Source: Acidobacteriota bacterium
GTDB taxonomy: Bacteria > Acidobacteriota > UBA890 > WLXD01
DNA: 32,046 bases
NCBI GenBank assembly: GCA_029263335.1
Contig: JAJCXS010000250.1
Coordinates: forward strand, 1 to 32,046
Reading direction: 5' to 3'
Under the pieces are notes generated by a model. It did not search any database. It had not been told where the DNA came from and saw only the letters and a list, made by a program, of their open reading frames with translations. Shown piece by piece: positions 15,601 to 23,190 of the stretch. How positions within the stretch are numbered: the first letter of the stretch is position 1; every line of letters begins with the position of its first letter. A program made the position numbers and the translations under genes.

Positions 15601-16167
15601 ATGCGTCTGACCGCACGTTGGCGCGCTTGGGCCGCACATCACCGCGTACATGTGGGCATCGTCTTTGCGCTCGCATACGTGGCGTTCAGTCGGCCCTCTG
15701 CTGCGACCTTCTGGTACGGAGCCGTGCTGGTTGCCGTCGGCGAATCCATCCGGGTCTGGGCCTGCGGCCACCTGGTGCGCAACGAAGAACTGACGCGCGA
15801 CGGTCCCTACAGCGTCGTCCGACACCCCCTGTATTTGGGCAGCATGCTCATCGGCCTCGGCCTCGTTGTTCTTGCTCAGCACCAGTGGCTCTGGTTTGCG
15901 GCCTTCGCGGCTCTCTACGGAGGTTTCTACCTACCTGCGATGTACGTCGAAGAATTGCGCCTGCAGTCGCTTTTCGGACCGGAATACCTCGAGTACATGG
16001 ACGAGGTGCCACGCCTGATTCCGAGGCCGCGACGGCGCGAGCCCTGGCAGGACGCCGGTCAGGCGCCGGCGGGGTTCTCGAGCGAAAAGAGCCGCCGTAA
16101 TCGCGAGATGAGGACCGTGGCGATCATGACCCTGCTGCTCATCGTGCAGTACCTCAAGGGCTTCTGA
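15601..16167 (+). CDS. Isoprenylcysteine carboxyl methyltransferase-like integral membrane protein
   Basis: This 188-residue membrane protein of the ICMT/PEMT-like family has about four or five hydrophobic segments. The SAM-binding hallmark is VVRHPLYLGSMLIGLG, followed by a second motif EELRLQSLFGPEYLEYMDEVPRL cut by one membrane span, as in the family. The bacterial substrate is not known; prenylated-protein cysteine is unlikely and a lipid or isoprenoid is more plausible. It lies 3 bases after waaC and is probably the last gene of the LPS operon, which hints at an envelope lipid role (inference). The C-terminus adds a charged linker and a final hydrophobic segment (about 175-187). Confidence 0.85.
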   Translation: MRLTARWRAWAAHHRVHVGIVFALAYVAFSRPSAATFWYGAVLVAVGESIRVWACGHLVRNEELTRDGPYSVVRHPLYLGSMLIGLGLVVLAQHQWLWFAAFAALYGGFYLPAMYVEELRLQSLFGPEYLEYMDEVPRLIPRPRRREPWQDAGQAPAGFSSEKSRRNREMRTVAIMTLLLIVQYLKGF

Positions 16168-16242
16168 AGCCGCGCGACAGCTGACCGCAGCGGTCTGCCC
16201 AGCAGCGACACGTGCGGCGGAGAGGCAGAACGCCGGGGGAAG

Positions 16243-16581
16243 CTAGGGGCCGCCCACGCGCAGCCGGTTCACGATTGCCCGGACGCCGTCAACGGTGCCA
16301 GCCCTCCTCAGTGCACGACGCACTTCGGCGACACTGGAGAGAAGTCCCGATAGCTCCACGGTTCCCGACGTGACCCTTACGGTGATCGCGCCCGCGGAGA
16401 TCTCATCATCCGCGGCTAGTGCCACCTCGACCGCCTGCTGCAGAACCTCGTCGGGCGGGGCCGCGACTCCCCCCTTGGGAAGGGTGGAACAGGCCGTCAG
16501 CGCAGCAATAAGTAAGAACGGCCATAAATGACCTGGGATGTGTTTTTGGGCTCCCAAGTACCTAATACAGGGCGTTACCAT
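16243..16581 (-). CDS. Small BON-domain lipoprotein
   Basis: This 112-residue exported protein has a hydrophobic signal (about 20-30) and a lipobox ending LTAC, with the lipidated cysteine at residue 31 if the start is 16581. The mature part is one BON domain (bacterial OsmY and nodulation): GAITVRVTSGTVELSGLLSSV followed by the glycine motif in TVDGVRAIVNRLRV. BON domains bind phospholipid or peptidoglycan-linked partners, and single-BON lipoproteins are common in Gram-negatives. The N-terminal 19 residues are long for a signal, so a later start is possible. The start region is locally less GC-rich than its neighbours. It is divergent from the HD-GYP gene. Confidence 0.75.
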   Translation of the reverse strand: MVTPCIRYLGAQKHIPGHLWPFLLIAALTACSTLPKGGVAAPPDEVLQQAVEVALAADDEISAGAITVRVTSGTVELSGLLSSVAEVRRALRRAGTVDGVRAIVNRLRVGGP

Positions 16582-16640
16582 GGGCAGATGGTGAGAAGGA
16601 CTGACACTCGCGAGGCATTGGGAGGAGTGTACCGCCCTTC

Positions 16641-17537
16641 ATGACCTTGCCGTGTCAGCACTCCGCAACCCTGGAGAACAAGCCCTTGGCTACCGCGCCC
16701 AGCTCGCTACCCGGATTCGTTGAGCAGAATATCGTCCTGCCGCAACGACTCTGGAATCGCGTGGAGCAGTTCGCCAACGATACGGCGCGTGAACCCAGTG
16801 AGGTCGTGGCCGAGGCTCTACGCCTGCTGATCACCGGAGCCGTGCCGACGGCCTCGACGGCGGTCAGCGGCATCGTCGCGATCGCCGATGCCGTAGAGGA
16901 ACCGGCCGTGGAACCGACCCCGGTGGCCGGGAGCGGCGGCGTCGAGATTCAGCTAGCCGATGTTCACGCAGAGCCGACCGATAGCAAGAAACTGATGGAC
17001 CGCCTCCTTCAGGTCATGGAAACGGTCGACAAGAGAGATGGATTCACCGGGTCCCACTCCGGTGCCGTTACCAAGCTCGCCCTGCAGCTTGGCGACGCCC
17101 ACGGCGTGACGGGTACTGCGCGCGTGGAGTTGGAGCTCGCGGCGCTGGTTCACGACCTCGGCAAGATGCGCGTGCCCGAGGAGATCCTGAGTAAACGGGG
17201 GCGCCTCACTGCCGAGGAATGGGCGCTGGTAAAGCAGTATCCGGAGTTCGGGGTCGAAATGCTCCGCCCGTTCGAGCACCTGCAGGGGGTTCGCGACATC
17301 GTCGAATCGCATCAGGAACGCTGGGATGGCAGTGGGTATCCGCGTGCGCTGGAGGGCGACGCTGTCCCGCTCGCTGCTCAAATCGTTGGCCTCTGCGACG
17401 TCTATGCGGTCCTCACCTCGGAGCGGTCGTACCGGCCGGCCCTCGACACGGACACTGCGCGCCAAACGATCGAGGCCGGAGCCGGCCGCCTGTGGAACCC
17501 GGAGCTGGTTCGCAAGTTGCTGGAAGGGAAGCGCTAG
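16641..17537 (+). CDS. HD-GYP-type protein with RHH-like N-terminus and altered metal ligands
   Basis: HD-GYP domains hydrolyse cyclic di-GMP. In this 298-residue protein, residues about 30-66 (NIVLPQRLWNRVEQFANDT then EPSEVVAEALRLLI) look like a ribbon-helix-helix fold, normally a DNA-binding or dimerisation element. A linker rich in Ala, Val and Pro leads to the HD-GYP domain (about 115-296). Seen there: His139, HDLGK (171-175), RWDGSGYP (227-234) and Asp253. Two usual metal ligands differ: the histidine of the HPxxG motif is Tyr200, and the second of the paired histidines is Gln225. This resembles a reduced, perhaps mononuclear, site. The ATG at 16641 has GGAGGAG 13 bases away; TTG 16686 with a closer GGAG is an alternative. 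The target is unknown. Confidence 0.85.
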   Translation: MTLPCQHSATLENKPLATAPSSLPGFVEQNIVLPQRLWNRVEQFANDTAREPSEVVAEALRLLITGAVPTASTAVSGIVAIADAVEEPAVEPTPVAGSGGVEIQLADVHAEPTDSKKLMDRLLQVMETVDKRDGFTGSHSGAVTKLALQLGDAHGVTGTARVELELAALVHDLGKMRVPEEILSKRGRLTAEEWALVKQYPEFGVEMLRPFEHLQGVRDIVESHQERWDGSGYPRALEGDAVPLAAQIVGLCDVYAVLTSERSYRPALDTDTARQTIEAGAGRLWNPELVRKLLEGKR

Positions 17538-17577
17538 CGGACGCCGCCAGCGCCCGAGCCAGCGGGCGACGCCGACT

Positions 17578-17605
17578 TTGCCATCGTCTCGCGGGGGATT
17601 ACCCT
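17578..17605 (+). promoter_or_regulatory. Candidate nadE promoter
   Basis: TTGCCA (17578-17583), a 16-base spacer and TACCCT (17600-17605) lie in the 109-base gap before nadE, giving a leader of about 35 bases. The -35 matches 5 of 6 consensus bases and the -10 is modest. Confidence 0.4.
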
Positions 17606-17646
17606 GCGAGCTACAGCGTTCGTCCACTCCCGAACCCGGGCAGCTC

Positions 17647-19554
17647 ATGCGCCTCCTCAAGATCGGCATCGCGAACATCAATACAACGGTCGGCGCCGTG
17701 GAGTCCAATACCGACACCATGATCGCCCTGGCGGCGGCTATGACACACCAGGGCGTGAGCGTCGCGAGCTTCTCGGAACAGGTCATTGGCGGATACCCGC
17801 CCGAGGATCTCGTGCAGTGGCGTGCGTTCCTGGCCAGCCAACGCCAGCAGCTCGGCCGCTTTGCCGCGGCCACCGAAGCCTCTCCGCTGGTGTCGGTCGT
17901 CGGGCTGTTGGTGCCGGTCGGTGGGCAGATCTTCAACGTCGCGGCAGTACTCCACAGCGGTCAGGTCCTCGGCCTGGTTCCGAAGGAAAAGCTCCCCTCA
18001 TACAACGTCTTCTACGAAGGTCGCACGCTGTCGCGCGGCAGCGCTTACATGGAGCTCGACGCCGGCGGCGACCGCCTGGGCGACTTCGTGTTCGACTTCG
18101 AGTTCGGCCGGCTGGCGGTGGAGGTTTGCGAGGACGCCTGGTCACCGGACGGGCCCATGCGGCGGCGCTGTTACTCGGGCGCGGAGATTGTAATCAACGT
18201 CTCCGCGTCGCCGTATCGAGTGGGAATCACGGAGACCCGCCGCGAGATGTTGGCCACGCGCTCGGCCGACAACGAGGTCACGCTGGTCTGGGCTAACGCC
18301 GTGGGGGCCCAGGATGGTCTGATCTACGATGGAGGTGGTTACGTCTTCCAGAACGGGCGGCGCGAGATGACGGCCCCTAGCTTTCGTGAGGGGTTCAGCA
18401 CCTGCGTTGTCGATCTGGACCGGACGGTGCGGTTGCGGACCGAGAACACGACCTGGCGCACCGACTGTGAGGGCTTCCTCGAAGAGTGCGAGCCGATGCG
18501 GGCCATACTGTCTGAAGCGCCTGTGGCCGACTCTTCTTCGCTGCCCTACCCCACTCCCGACAGCGACTCGTTCTTCTTGCCCGCTGCCGGCCTGGAAGCG
18601 AGTGCCGCCCGTCCGGCCGCGCTCGACGAACTGCACGAGGCGCTCGCCTTCGGCCTCAAGGACTACTACTGCAAAACTGGAGCCTTCCAGTGCCTGGGCG
18701 TCGCGCTCTCGGGTGGGCGCGACTCGCTGCTGACCTTGCTGGTGGCGTGGCGGGCGGCCGCCCTGATCGTCGAACAAACTGGCGAGGGAGACGCGGCGGC
18801 GCTCATCCACGCGTTCTACATGCCGAGCCGGTTCTCGACGGAGGGCACTCGCGATGCCGCGGCGACGATCTGTGCCGAACTCGGCATCGACCTGCGCGTC
18901 GTCCCGATCGACGATGCTTTCGAGCGAGAACTGGACGCCACGCGCCTGATGCTCGGGGGTGCCCAGCCCACAGGAATCACCGAACAGAACGTCCAGGCAC
19001 GAATTCGTGCGCAACGGATGTGGAACTGGGCGAACAGCTCGGGTGCCCTCTTCCTGCAAACCGGGGACATGAGCGAGAAGGCGGTCGGCTACACCACCAT
19101 CGGCGGCGACCTGGAAGGGGCCTTGTCGGTGATCGCCAACGTCCCCAAGACCGTTGTCGTGGCGTTGCTGGAGCGGCTACTCGAAGTGCATGGATTCGGC
19201 GGTATCGCGGCGTCCCTGGCCACCGAGCCGGGACCTGAGCTGACAACCGCCCAGGAGGCTGAAAGCGAGCTCATGCCGTTCGCGGTCCTGGACGCATGCC
19301 TGTGGCTCTACGCCGGGGAGAAGCTCGCCCCAGTGGAAGTGGCGCGAGCTCTTTGCTCGGTGTTCCCGGAACGCGACGCGGATCAACTCCGTACCTGGGC
19401 GCTGAGCTTCGCCACCATGTTCTCTCGCTCGATCTACAAATGGGTCCAGGCGCCCCTGGCGCTGCACGTCGGATCCCTCGATCTGGATCGCGAGCGGGCG
19501 CTGCAACTGCCCGTCGTGCAGTCGGACGAATGGGCCTCCGACTCGGACGAGTGA
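17647..19554 (+). CDS. nadE: Glutamine-dependent NAD+ synthetase (two-domain)
   Basis: This 635-residue enzyme makes NAD+ from deamido-NAD+, ATP and ammonia released from glutamine. The N-terminal nitrilase-fold glutaminase shows the catalytic triad: Glu44 (SFSEQ), Lys115 (PKEKLPSYNVFYEGR) and Cys161 (EVCEDAW). The C-terminal synthetase has the PP-loop ALSGGRDS (353-360), where SGGxDS is the ATP pyrophosphatase motif. It then has the deamido-NAD+ site TGITEQNVQARIR and TGDMSEKAVGYTTIGGD. The ATG at 17647 is where conservation starts; the frame is open for 107 codons upstream without homology. Domain order and length are normal for the two-domain type. It is a single gene between the HD-GYP gene and convergent selC. 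Confidence 0.96.
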   Translation: MRLLKIGIANINTTVGAVESNTDTMIALAAAMTHQGVSVASFSEQVIGGYPPEDLVQWRAFLASQRQQLGRFAAATEASPLVSVVGLLVPVGGQIFNVAAVLHSGQVLGLVPKEKLPSYNVFYEGRTLSRGSAYMELDAGGDRLGDFVFDFEFGRLAVEVCEDAWSPDGPMRRRCYSGAEIVINVSASPYRVGITETRREMLATRSADNEVTLVWANAVGAQDGLIYDGGGYVFQNGRREMTAPSFREGFSTCVVDLDRTVRLRTENTTWRTDCEGFLEECEPMRAILSEAPVADSSSLPYPTPDSDSFFLPAAGLEASAARPAALDELHEALAFGLKDYYCKTGAFQCLGVALSGGRDSLLTLLVAWRAAALIVEQTGEGDAAALIHAFYMPSRFSTEGTRDAAATICAELGIDLRVVPIDDAFERELDATRLMLGGAQPTGITEQNVQARIRAQRMWNWANSSGALFLQTGDMSEKAVGYTTIGGDLEGALSVIANVPKTVVVALLERLLEVHGFGGIAASLATEPGPELTTAQEAESELMPFAVLDACLWLYAGEKLAPVEVARALCSVFPERDADQLRTWALSFATMFSRSIYKWVQAPLALHVGSLDLDRERALQLPVVQSDEWASDSDE

Positions 19555-19590
19555 ACGCAAGCCCGCGACGGCGACCCCTCGCGTAAAGAA

Positions 19591-19688
19591 TGGCGGAAGC
19601 GCCTGGGAATCGAACCCAGCTGAGACACCTTCCGGTGCCCCACGACGGCTTTGAAGGCCGGGAGAGCCACCAGACTCCATTCGCTTCC
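19591..19688 (-). tRNA. selC: tRNA-Sec (selC, anticodon TCA)
   Basis: This 98-base tRNA has the features of selenocysteine tRNA. The anticodon loop CTTCAAA carries TCA, which reads UGA. The acceptor pairs GGAAGCG with CGCTTCC, with an A-G mismatch at the eighth position where Sec tRNAs have an extended pair. A very long variable arm (GGGGCACC with GGTGTCTC around GGAA), T-stem CTGGG/CCCAG, discriminator G and an encoded CCA complete the picture. The organism therefore probably makes selenoproteins, using selA, selB and selD elsewhere; none is here. It is convergent with nadE (36 bases apart). No integrase or duplicated 3' end is seen beside it, although selC is a frequent integration site. 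Confidence 0.93.
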
Positions 19689-19824
19689 GGATTGGCACAG
19701 CGGACTTGGATGCCCCTGGCCGCGGAACATTGTGGCAGCCCTTTGCGTAGCTCGCTAGTGAAGGCTATCGGCGCCAACGCCGGATTGGTTGAATCACAGA
19801 GTATTCCCCGACGGGAGAGGCACC

Positions 19825-20193
19825 ATGACGGAACCGACAGGCGGCAAATTCGGAGTGCGGAAAGATCTCGGCGACCACCTCGACCGGATCTGGCGTGAGC
19901 TCAAGGAGGTCACGCAGGAAGTTGAGCGGGAGACGCGCCGCGGCGGACGAATCGCGAAGCTACACTACGACATCCGCGGGCTGCGCCAAGAAGTGACCGA
20001 GCACATGTCGCAGCTTGGGCGACTCGTCTACGAGGCCCAACGTCAGAGCACACGGCGTCCCGCCCTCGCACGGATCGACGGCTATGACGAGCTGGTTGCT
20101 CTGATCGGCGCCCTGCGCGATGAGATCGAGGCCAAGCGACGGTGTATCCGCGAACTTGGTGGGGATGTCGGCGCAAGAGCCGACGCGGCGTGA
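19825..20193 (+). CDS. Small helical coiled-coil protein, function unknown
   Basis: This soluble, charged 122-residue protein is predicted to be almost all helix. A heptad-like stretch (LDRIWRELKEVTQEVERETR) is followed by IAKLHYDIRGLRQEV and LGRLVYEAQ, with a second helical hairpin ending in EIEAKRRCIRELGG. There is no signal peptide and no membrane segment. I chose the ATG at 19825 because GGGAGAGG lies 4 bases upstream; an earlier in-frame start at 19789 has no such site. I do not recognise a named family. The two-helix pattern resembles small structural or regulatory coiled-coil proteins. It lies between selC (divergent) and tRNA-Ala on the same strand. Confidence 0.75.
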   Translation: MTEPTGGKFGVRKDLGDHLDRIWRELKEVTQEVERETRRGGRIAKLHYDIRGLRQEVTEHMSQLGRLVYEAQRQSTRRPALARIDGYDELVALIGALRDEIEAKRRCIRELGGDVGARADAA

Positions 20194-20203
20194 GTCCAGC
20201 GGC

Positions 20204-20209
20204 TACAAT
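20204..20209 (+). promoter_or_regulatory. Likely -10 element for tRNA-Ala
   Basis: TACAAT (20204-20209) ends 11 bases before the first base of the tRNA. It is one base off consensus. No good -35 is present at the expected distance (about 20181-20186). Confidence 0.45.
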
Positions 20210-20220
20210 ACTGGCCGCCC

Positions 20221-20293
<73 letters not shown>

Positions 20294-20302
20294 CTTCAGA
20301 AG

Positions 20303-20340
20303 CGCCGTCGGTGGACTAACCGACGGCGTTTTCATTTTCC
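20303..20340 (+). terminator. Rho-independent terminator after tRNA-Ala
   Basis: This is a perfect 10-bp stem, CGCCGTCGGT (20303-20312) with ACCGACGGCG (20319-20328), around a 6-base loop, followed by TTTTCATTTT. It is the clearest intrinsic terminator in the window. The next ORF starts only 18 bases downstream on the same strand. Confidence 0.9.
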
Positions 20341-20358
20341 TCGTGCCAACATGACCCC

Positions 20359-20661
20359 ATGAACTTCGACGACCCTGAAGCTCGGCTCGAACACCTGGCA
20401 GGCCTCGAGAAACTCTCGCAGACGCTCGGCGACCGGGACGGTGGCGAGTTGTTTCAGCGCGATCTCGAAGAGGCCAAGGTGCTGGCGCAAGAGGATCCGC
20501 GCTTCGCCACGCTGGCCGAGGGGCTCGCGGCACCGTCTTTGGGTGAGCGCATGGCCGCCGTGAACAGGTTCTTCGACAGCATCGCGCCTACGGAACTCGC
20601 GACCCTGCAACTGCCCAACCACCTGGCGCAGCTGCGTCAGATCTACCTCAGCTCCCGGTAG
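20359..20661 (+). CDS. Unknown 100-residue soluble protein
   Basis: This small acidic protein (FDDPEARLEHLAGLEKLSQ, later LGERMAAVNRFFDSIAPTEL) has no signal or membrane segment and is predicted mostly helical. I do not recognise it. The base composition is similar to its neighbours. The ATG at 20359 is preceded by a tiny frame ATGACCCCATGA whose stop overlaps the start codon; no clear Shine-Dalgarno is seen. It begins 18 bases after the tRNA-Ala terminator, so it is either transcribed by read-through or from a start within the terminator tail. It overlaps the convergent secreted-protein gene by 14 bases. Confidence 0.6.
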   Translation: MNFDDPEARLEHLAGLEKLSQTLGDRDGGELFQRDLEEAKVLAQEDPRFATLAEGLAAPSLGERMAAVNRFFDSIAPTELATLQLPNHLAQLRQIYLSSR

Positions 20662-21259
20662 TTTGGTCGGTAACGCGTAACCATCCTGGCGGCACGCCCA
20701 GGCGCCTCGCCTCGCGGCGCAGGTCGGCCAGTTCCTGATCCAACTCCTCATCTCGCTCCTGCGCAGCTTCGATCTTGGCGCGCGTCTCCGCCGTCGAGCG
20801 CTTCGAGAACAGGAACGCCCGCTCCTCGCGTCGCAGCACCACAATGTTCGCGTCGATCTCCGCCTTCTCGCGTCGAATCGACAGTATGCGATCGCGCCAG
20901 TACTCGGGCGTCGATTCCGGCGGCACCTCTTCCCCCTCCCCGGCCTCGCTCTCCTCCGAAGGCTCCGTTTCTGCCGGCGCACCGCCGGGTGCTGCTGGGA
21001 GTACGGGCGGCAGGGCTGGATCCTCGCCGCGCTCATCGCGTTCGATGCGTAGGACGATGGCCGCGGGAATGGAAACAGTCTCGCCGAACTGCTCGAACTC
21101 GACCTTCTCGCCCACCTGCTTGGCGCGCGGGGTGTGGATTACACGGCCGTTCTTGAGGTAGATGGTGTCCGCCAGGGCAGCACCAGGAACCGCCCATAGC
21201 AACGCTAGGACAGCGCCATATCGCAAGAGGGTCGACGAACGAGGTGATTGGAACCGCAT
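20648..21259 (-). CDS. Secreted protein with C-terminal coiled coil, function unknown
   Basis: This 203-residue protein has a Sec-type signal (positive start, hydrophobic about 12-26, cleavage near GAALA). A small beta-rich module follows, DTIYLKNGRVIHTPRAKQVG then VEFEQFGETVSIPAAIVLRIE. Next is a low-complexity Pro/Glu linker (about 80-113) and a helical, charged coiled coil (about 115-190) rich in Arg, Glu and Ala. The DTIYLKNGRVI-type module occurs at the start of many small exported proteins of unknown function. A periplasmic role is inferred. It is divergent from the polyprenyl-phosphate glycosyltransferase gene and overlaps the convergent 20359 gene by 14 bases. Confidence 0.78.
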   Translation of the reverse strand: MRFQSPRSSTLLRYGAVLALLWAVPGAALADTIYLKNGRVIHTPRAKQVGEKVEFEQFGETVSIPAAIVLRIERDERGEDPALPPVLPAAPGGAPAETEPSEESEAGEGEEVPPESTPEYWRDRILSIRREKAEIDANIVVLRREERAFLFSKRSTAETRAKIEAAQERDEELDQELADLRREARRLGVPPGWLRVTDQTTGS

Positions 21260-21361
21260 GGATTACAGGCTAGCATGCGCTAGGCGATCCGCCGAGGGGA
21301 CAGTCGACGGATCGGCGTGGAATTCTTACCTGTGCAGGCCGCGGAAAGCCAGAAATGACCA

Positions 21362-22333
21362 ATGCTAATCATGCCTGAGCGTAGTAGCGAGACTCTCGAA
21401 CTCAGCATCGTGATTCCACTGCACAATGAGGCCGACAACGTCGACCCCTTGATCGACGAGTTGTACTCGACACTCGGCGACCTGGGCATGAGCTTCGAGT
21501 TGATCCTGGTGGACGACGGCAGCACCGACGAGACCTTCGCGCGGCTGCGCGCTCAGGCCGACCGACGCGCCAACCTGCGACTGATCCGCTTCGCCCGCAA
21601 CTACGGCCAGACGGCCGGTCTTTCGGCTGGATTCCACGCGGCGAACGCCAAGGTCGTCATCACGCTCGACGGCGATATGCAGAACGACCCGCGCGACATC
21701 CCCGCGCTACTGGCCAAGATGGACGAAGGTTACGACGTAGTCAGCGGTTGGCGCAGGGACCGCAAGGACACCTTCATCAATCGCACCCTGCCATCGCGCA
21801 TCGCGAACCGGCTGATTTCCCGCAGCACCGGCGTGGCGCTGCACGACTACGGATGCGCGCTCAAGGCGTACAAGCTGAGCGTGTTGCGACGCTTCGAACT
21901 GTACGGTCAGCTACATCGGTTTCTGCCGGCGCTGTGTGCCATGGCCGGCGCGCGCGTCAGCGAGATCGTGGTCAACCACCGCGCCCGTGAACGAGGCACG
22001 ACCAAGTATGGCATCGGCCGGACCCTGACCGTCGTTCTCGACCTCACGACCGTCAAGTTCATGCTCAGCTACGGAGCTCACCCGATTCGGGTGTTCGGGA
22101 TGACCAGCTTTCTGTCGGCGCTCCTTGGCATCGGCGCCCTCGGCGTGACGATTGGCATGAAGGTCTGGATGGGCGTCGACATGACGGGCAACCCGCTGCT
22201 GTACCTCGCGATGATGGGCGTCATTCTGGCAGCCCAATTCCTTCTGATGGGCATCATCGCGGAGATGCTGACGCGCACGTACCACGAGGCTCAGGGCAAG
22301 CGTCCGTACATCGTGGTCGAAACGGTGAACTAG
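21362..22333 (+). CDS. Polyprenyl-phosphate glycosyltransferase (GT2, GtrB/ArnC/DPM1-like)
   Basis: This 323-residue enzyme is likely to transfer a sugar to undecaprenyl phosphate for envelope glycan modification. The GT-A domain has LSIVIPLHNEADN, LVDDGSTDET, RFARNYGQTAGLSAGF and the metal-binding TLDGDMQNDP motif. KAYKLSVLRRFELYGQLHRFLP and the RERGTTKYG segment match the DPM1/ArnC/GtrB subfamily. Two C-terminal membrane helices (about 240-262 and 274-298) anchor it with the catalytic domain in the cytoplasm. The ATG at 21362 is used; ATG 21371 is equally possible. The sugar is unknown. The 102-base gap to the divergent gene contains two small inverted repeats. Confidence 0.9.
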   Translation: MLIMPERSSETLELSIVIPLHNEADNVDPLIDELYSTLGDLGMSFELILVDDGSTDETFARLRAQADRRANLRLIRFARNYGQTAGLSAGFHAANAKVVITLDGDMQNDPRDIPALLAKMDEGYDVVSGWRRDRKDTFINRTLPSRIANRLISRSTGVALHDYGCALKAYKLSVLRRFELYGQLHRFLPALCAMAGARVSEIVVNHRARERGTTKYGIGRTLTVVLDLTTVKFMLSYGAHPIRVFGMTSFLSALLGIGALGVTIGMKVWMGVDMTGNPLLYLAMMGVILAAQFLLMGIIAEMLTRTYHEAQGKRPYIVVETVN

Positions 22334-22338
22334 GCGCT

Positions 22339-23190
22339 CTACTCGTTGATGCGCCGGGCACGCGTGCCGCGGCGCACGGCGCCCGCGCCGTCGGTGATCA
22401 TTACCACCGCCGTCTGATCGAGCGCGTAGATGACCATGCCCTGGCCTTGCACCACTCGGGCGACCTTGTGAGCGTCGTCAGGCGCGGCGGAGTCGAGCTT
22501 GGACGAATACAACAGCACCCGCGTGCCCTCCTGCCAGCCGTCCGCCGCTCCCTGATCGACCGTCACGACATCGCCTGCCGCGTAGGTCTCCCAGTTACCC
22601 AGCGTTTCTCGCGGCTCTCCCAGTTCAGTGGACAGGGACTCGCTATGCCCATACACCACTGTGGCGTCCGCATCGCTCTCGGTCAGCAACAGGTCCGGCT
22701 CAACGGCAGGAAACCCGATGCGGGCGGGCACGCGGTCCTCGAGCATCGCGTGGAGGTAGTCACCAGACTCGATCTCCCCGCACGTCTCGCCGATTCGGCC
22801 GAGGGCGCGGCTCCCCGCCTCCACCTGAGTCACCTCGATCCGACCCAGCAGATTCACGGCTCTGCCAAGCACGGCGTCCGTCTCCGGGTGGCGAACCTCG
22901 CCATCGATCCGATAGAGCAGGTAGGTCTCCCCCTCCCGGACTCCCTGGCCAGCCACCTCGAGAAACACGACATCGCCGGCGGAGAAGATCTGCATGGTGG
23001 GTTCACGCCCGGCGCTGATCTGTCCGAGCGCATCAACGACGTCCGGGAGCACCGTGGCAAAACACTGCGGCCCGGCGTACCGGGTGGGGCTCGGGCGCAT
23101 CTGGGCGTGCGCCGGCGCAGAAAGAGAGGCAACCGCGGCAGCAACGATGCCACCGCGGAAGATGAGACCTGAGATCGCAGACTGACGCAT
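22339..23190 (-). CDS. Secreted protein with two copies of a beta-rich module
   Basis: This 283-residue protein has a signal peptide (hydrophobic about 13-27, cleavage near PAHA) and no later membrane segment. The body contains an internal duplication: residues about 71-145 (AGDVVFLEVAGQGVREGETY then LLYR) and about 205-276 (AGDVVTVDQGAADGWQEGTR then VLLYSS) share a GDVV...EG...LLY pattern with a later hydrophobic strand pair. Cys43 and Cys137 may form a disulfide. The module recalls domains that follow LysM repeats or the FlgT C-terminal domain, but I am not certain. The ATG at 23190 is chosen for GGAGAGG 5 bases upstream. It follows bamD after 47 bases, so an envelope role is plausible. Function unknown. 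Confidence 0.8.
   Translation of the reverse strand: MRQSAISGLIFRGGIVAAAVASLSAPAHAQMRPSPTRYAGPQCFATVLPDVVDALGQISAGREPTMQIFSAGDVVFLEVAGQGVREGETYLLYRIDGEVRHPETDAVLGRAVNLLGRIEVTQVEAGSRALGRIGETCGEIESGDYLHAMLEDRVPARIGFPAVEPDLLLTESDADATVVYGHSESLSTELGEPRETLGNWETYAAGDVVTVDQGAADGWQEGTRVLLYSSKLDSAAPDDAHKVARVVQGQGMVIYALDQTAVVMITDGAGAVRRGTRARRINE

Noticed and set aside
19590-19824. Possible integrated element at selC
   Set aside because: selC is a common integration site, but no integrase, no repeated 3' tRNA end and no shift in composition are visible here.
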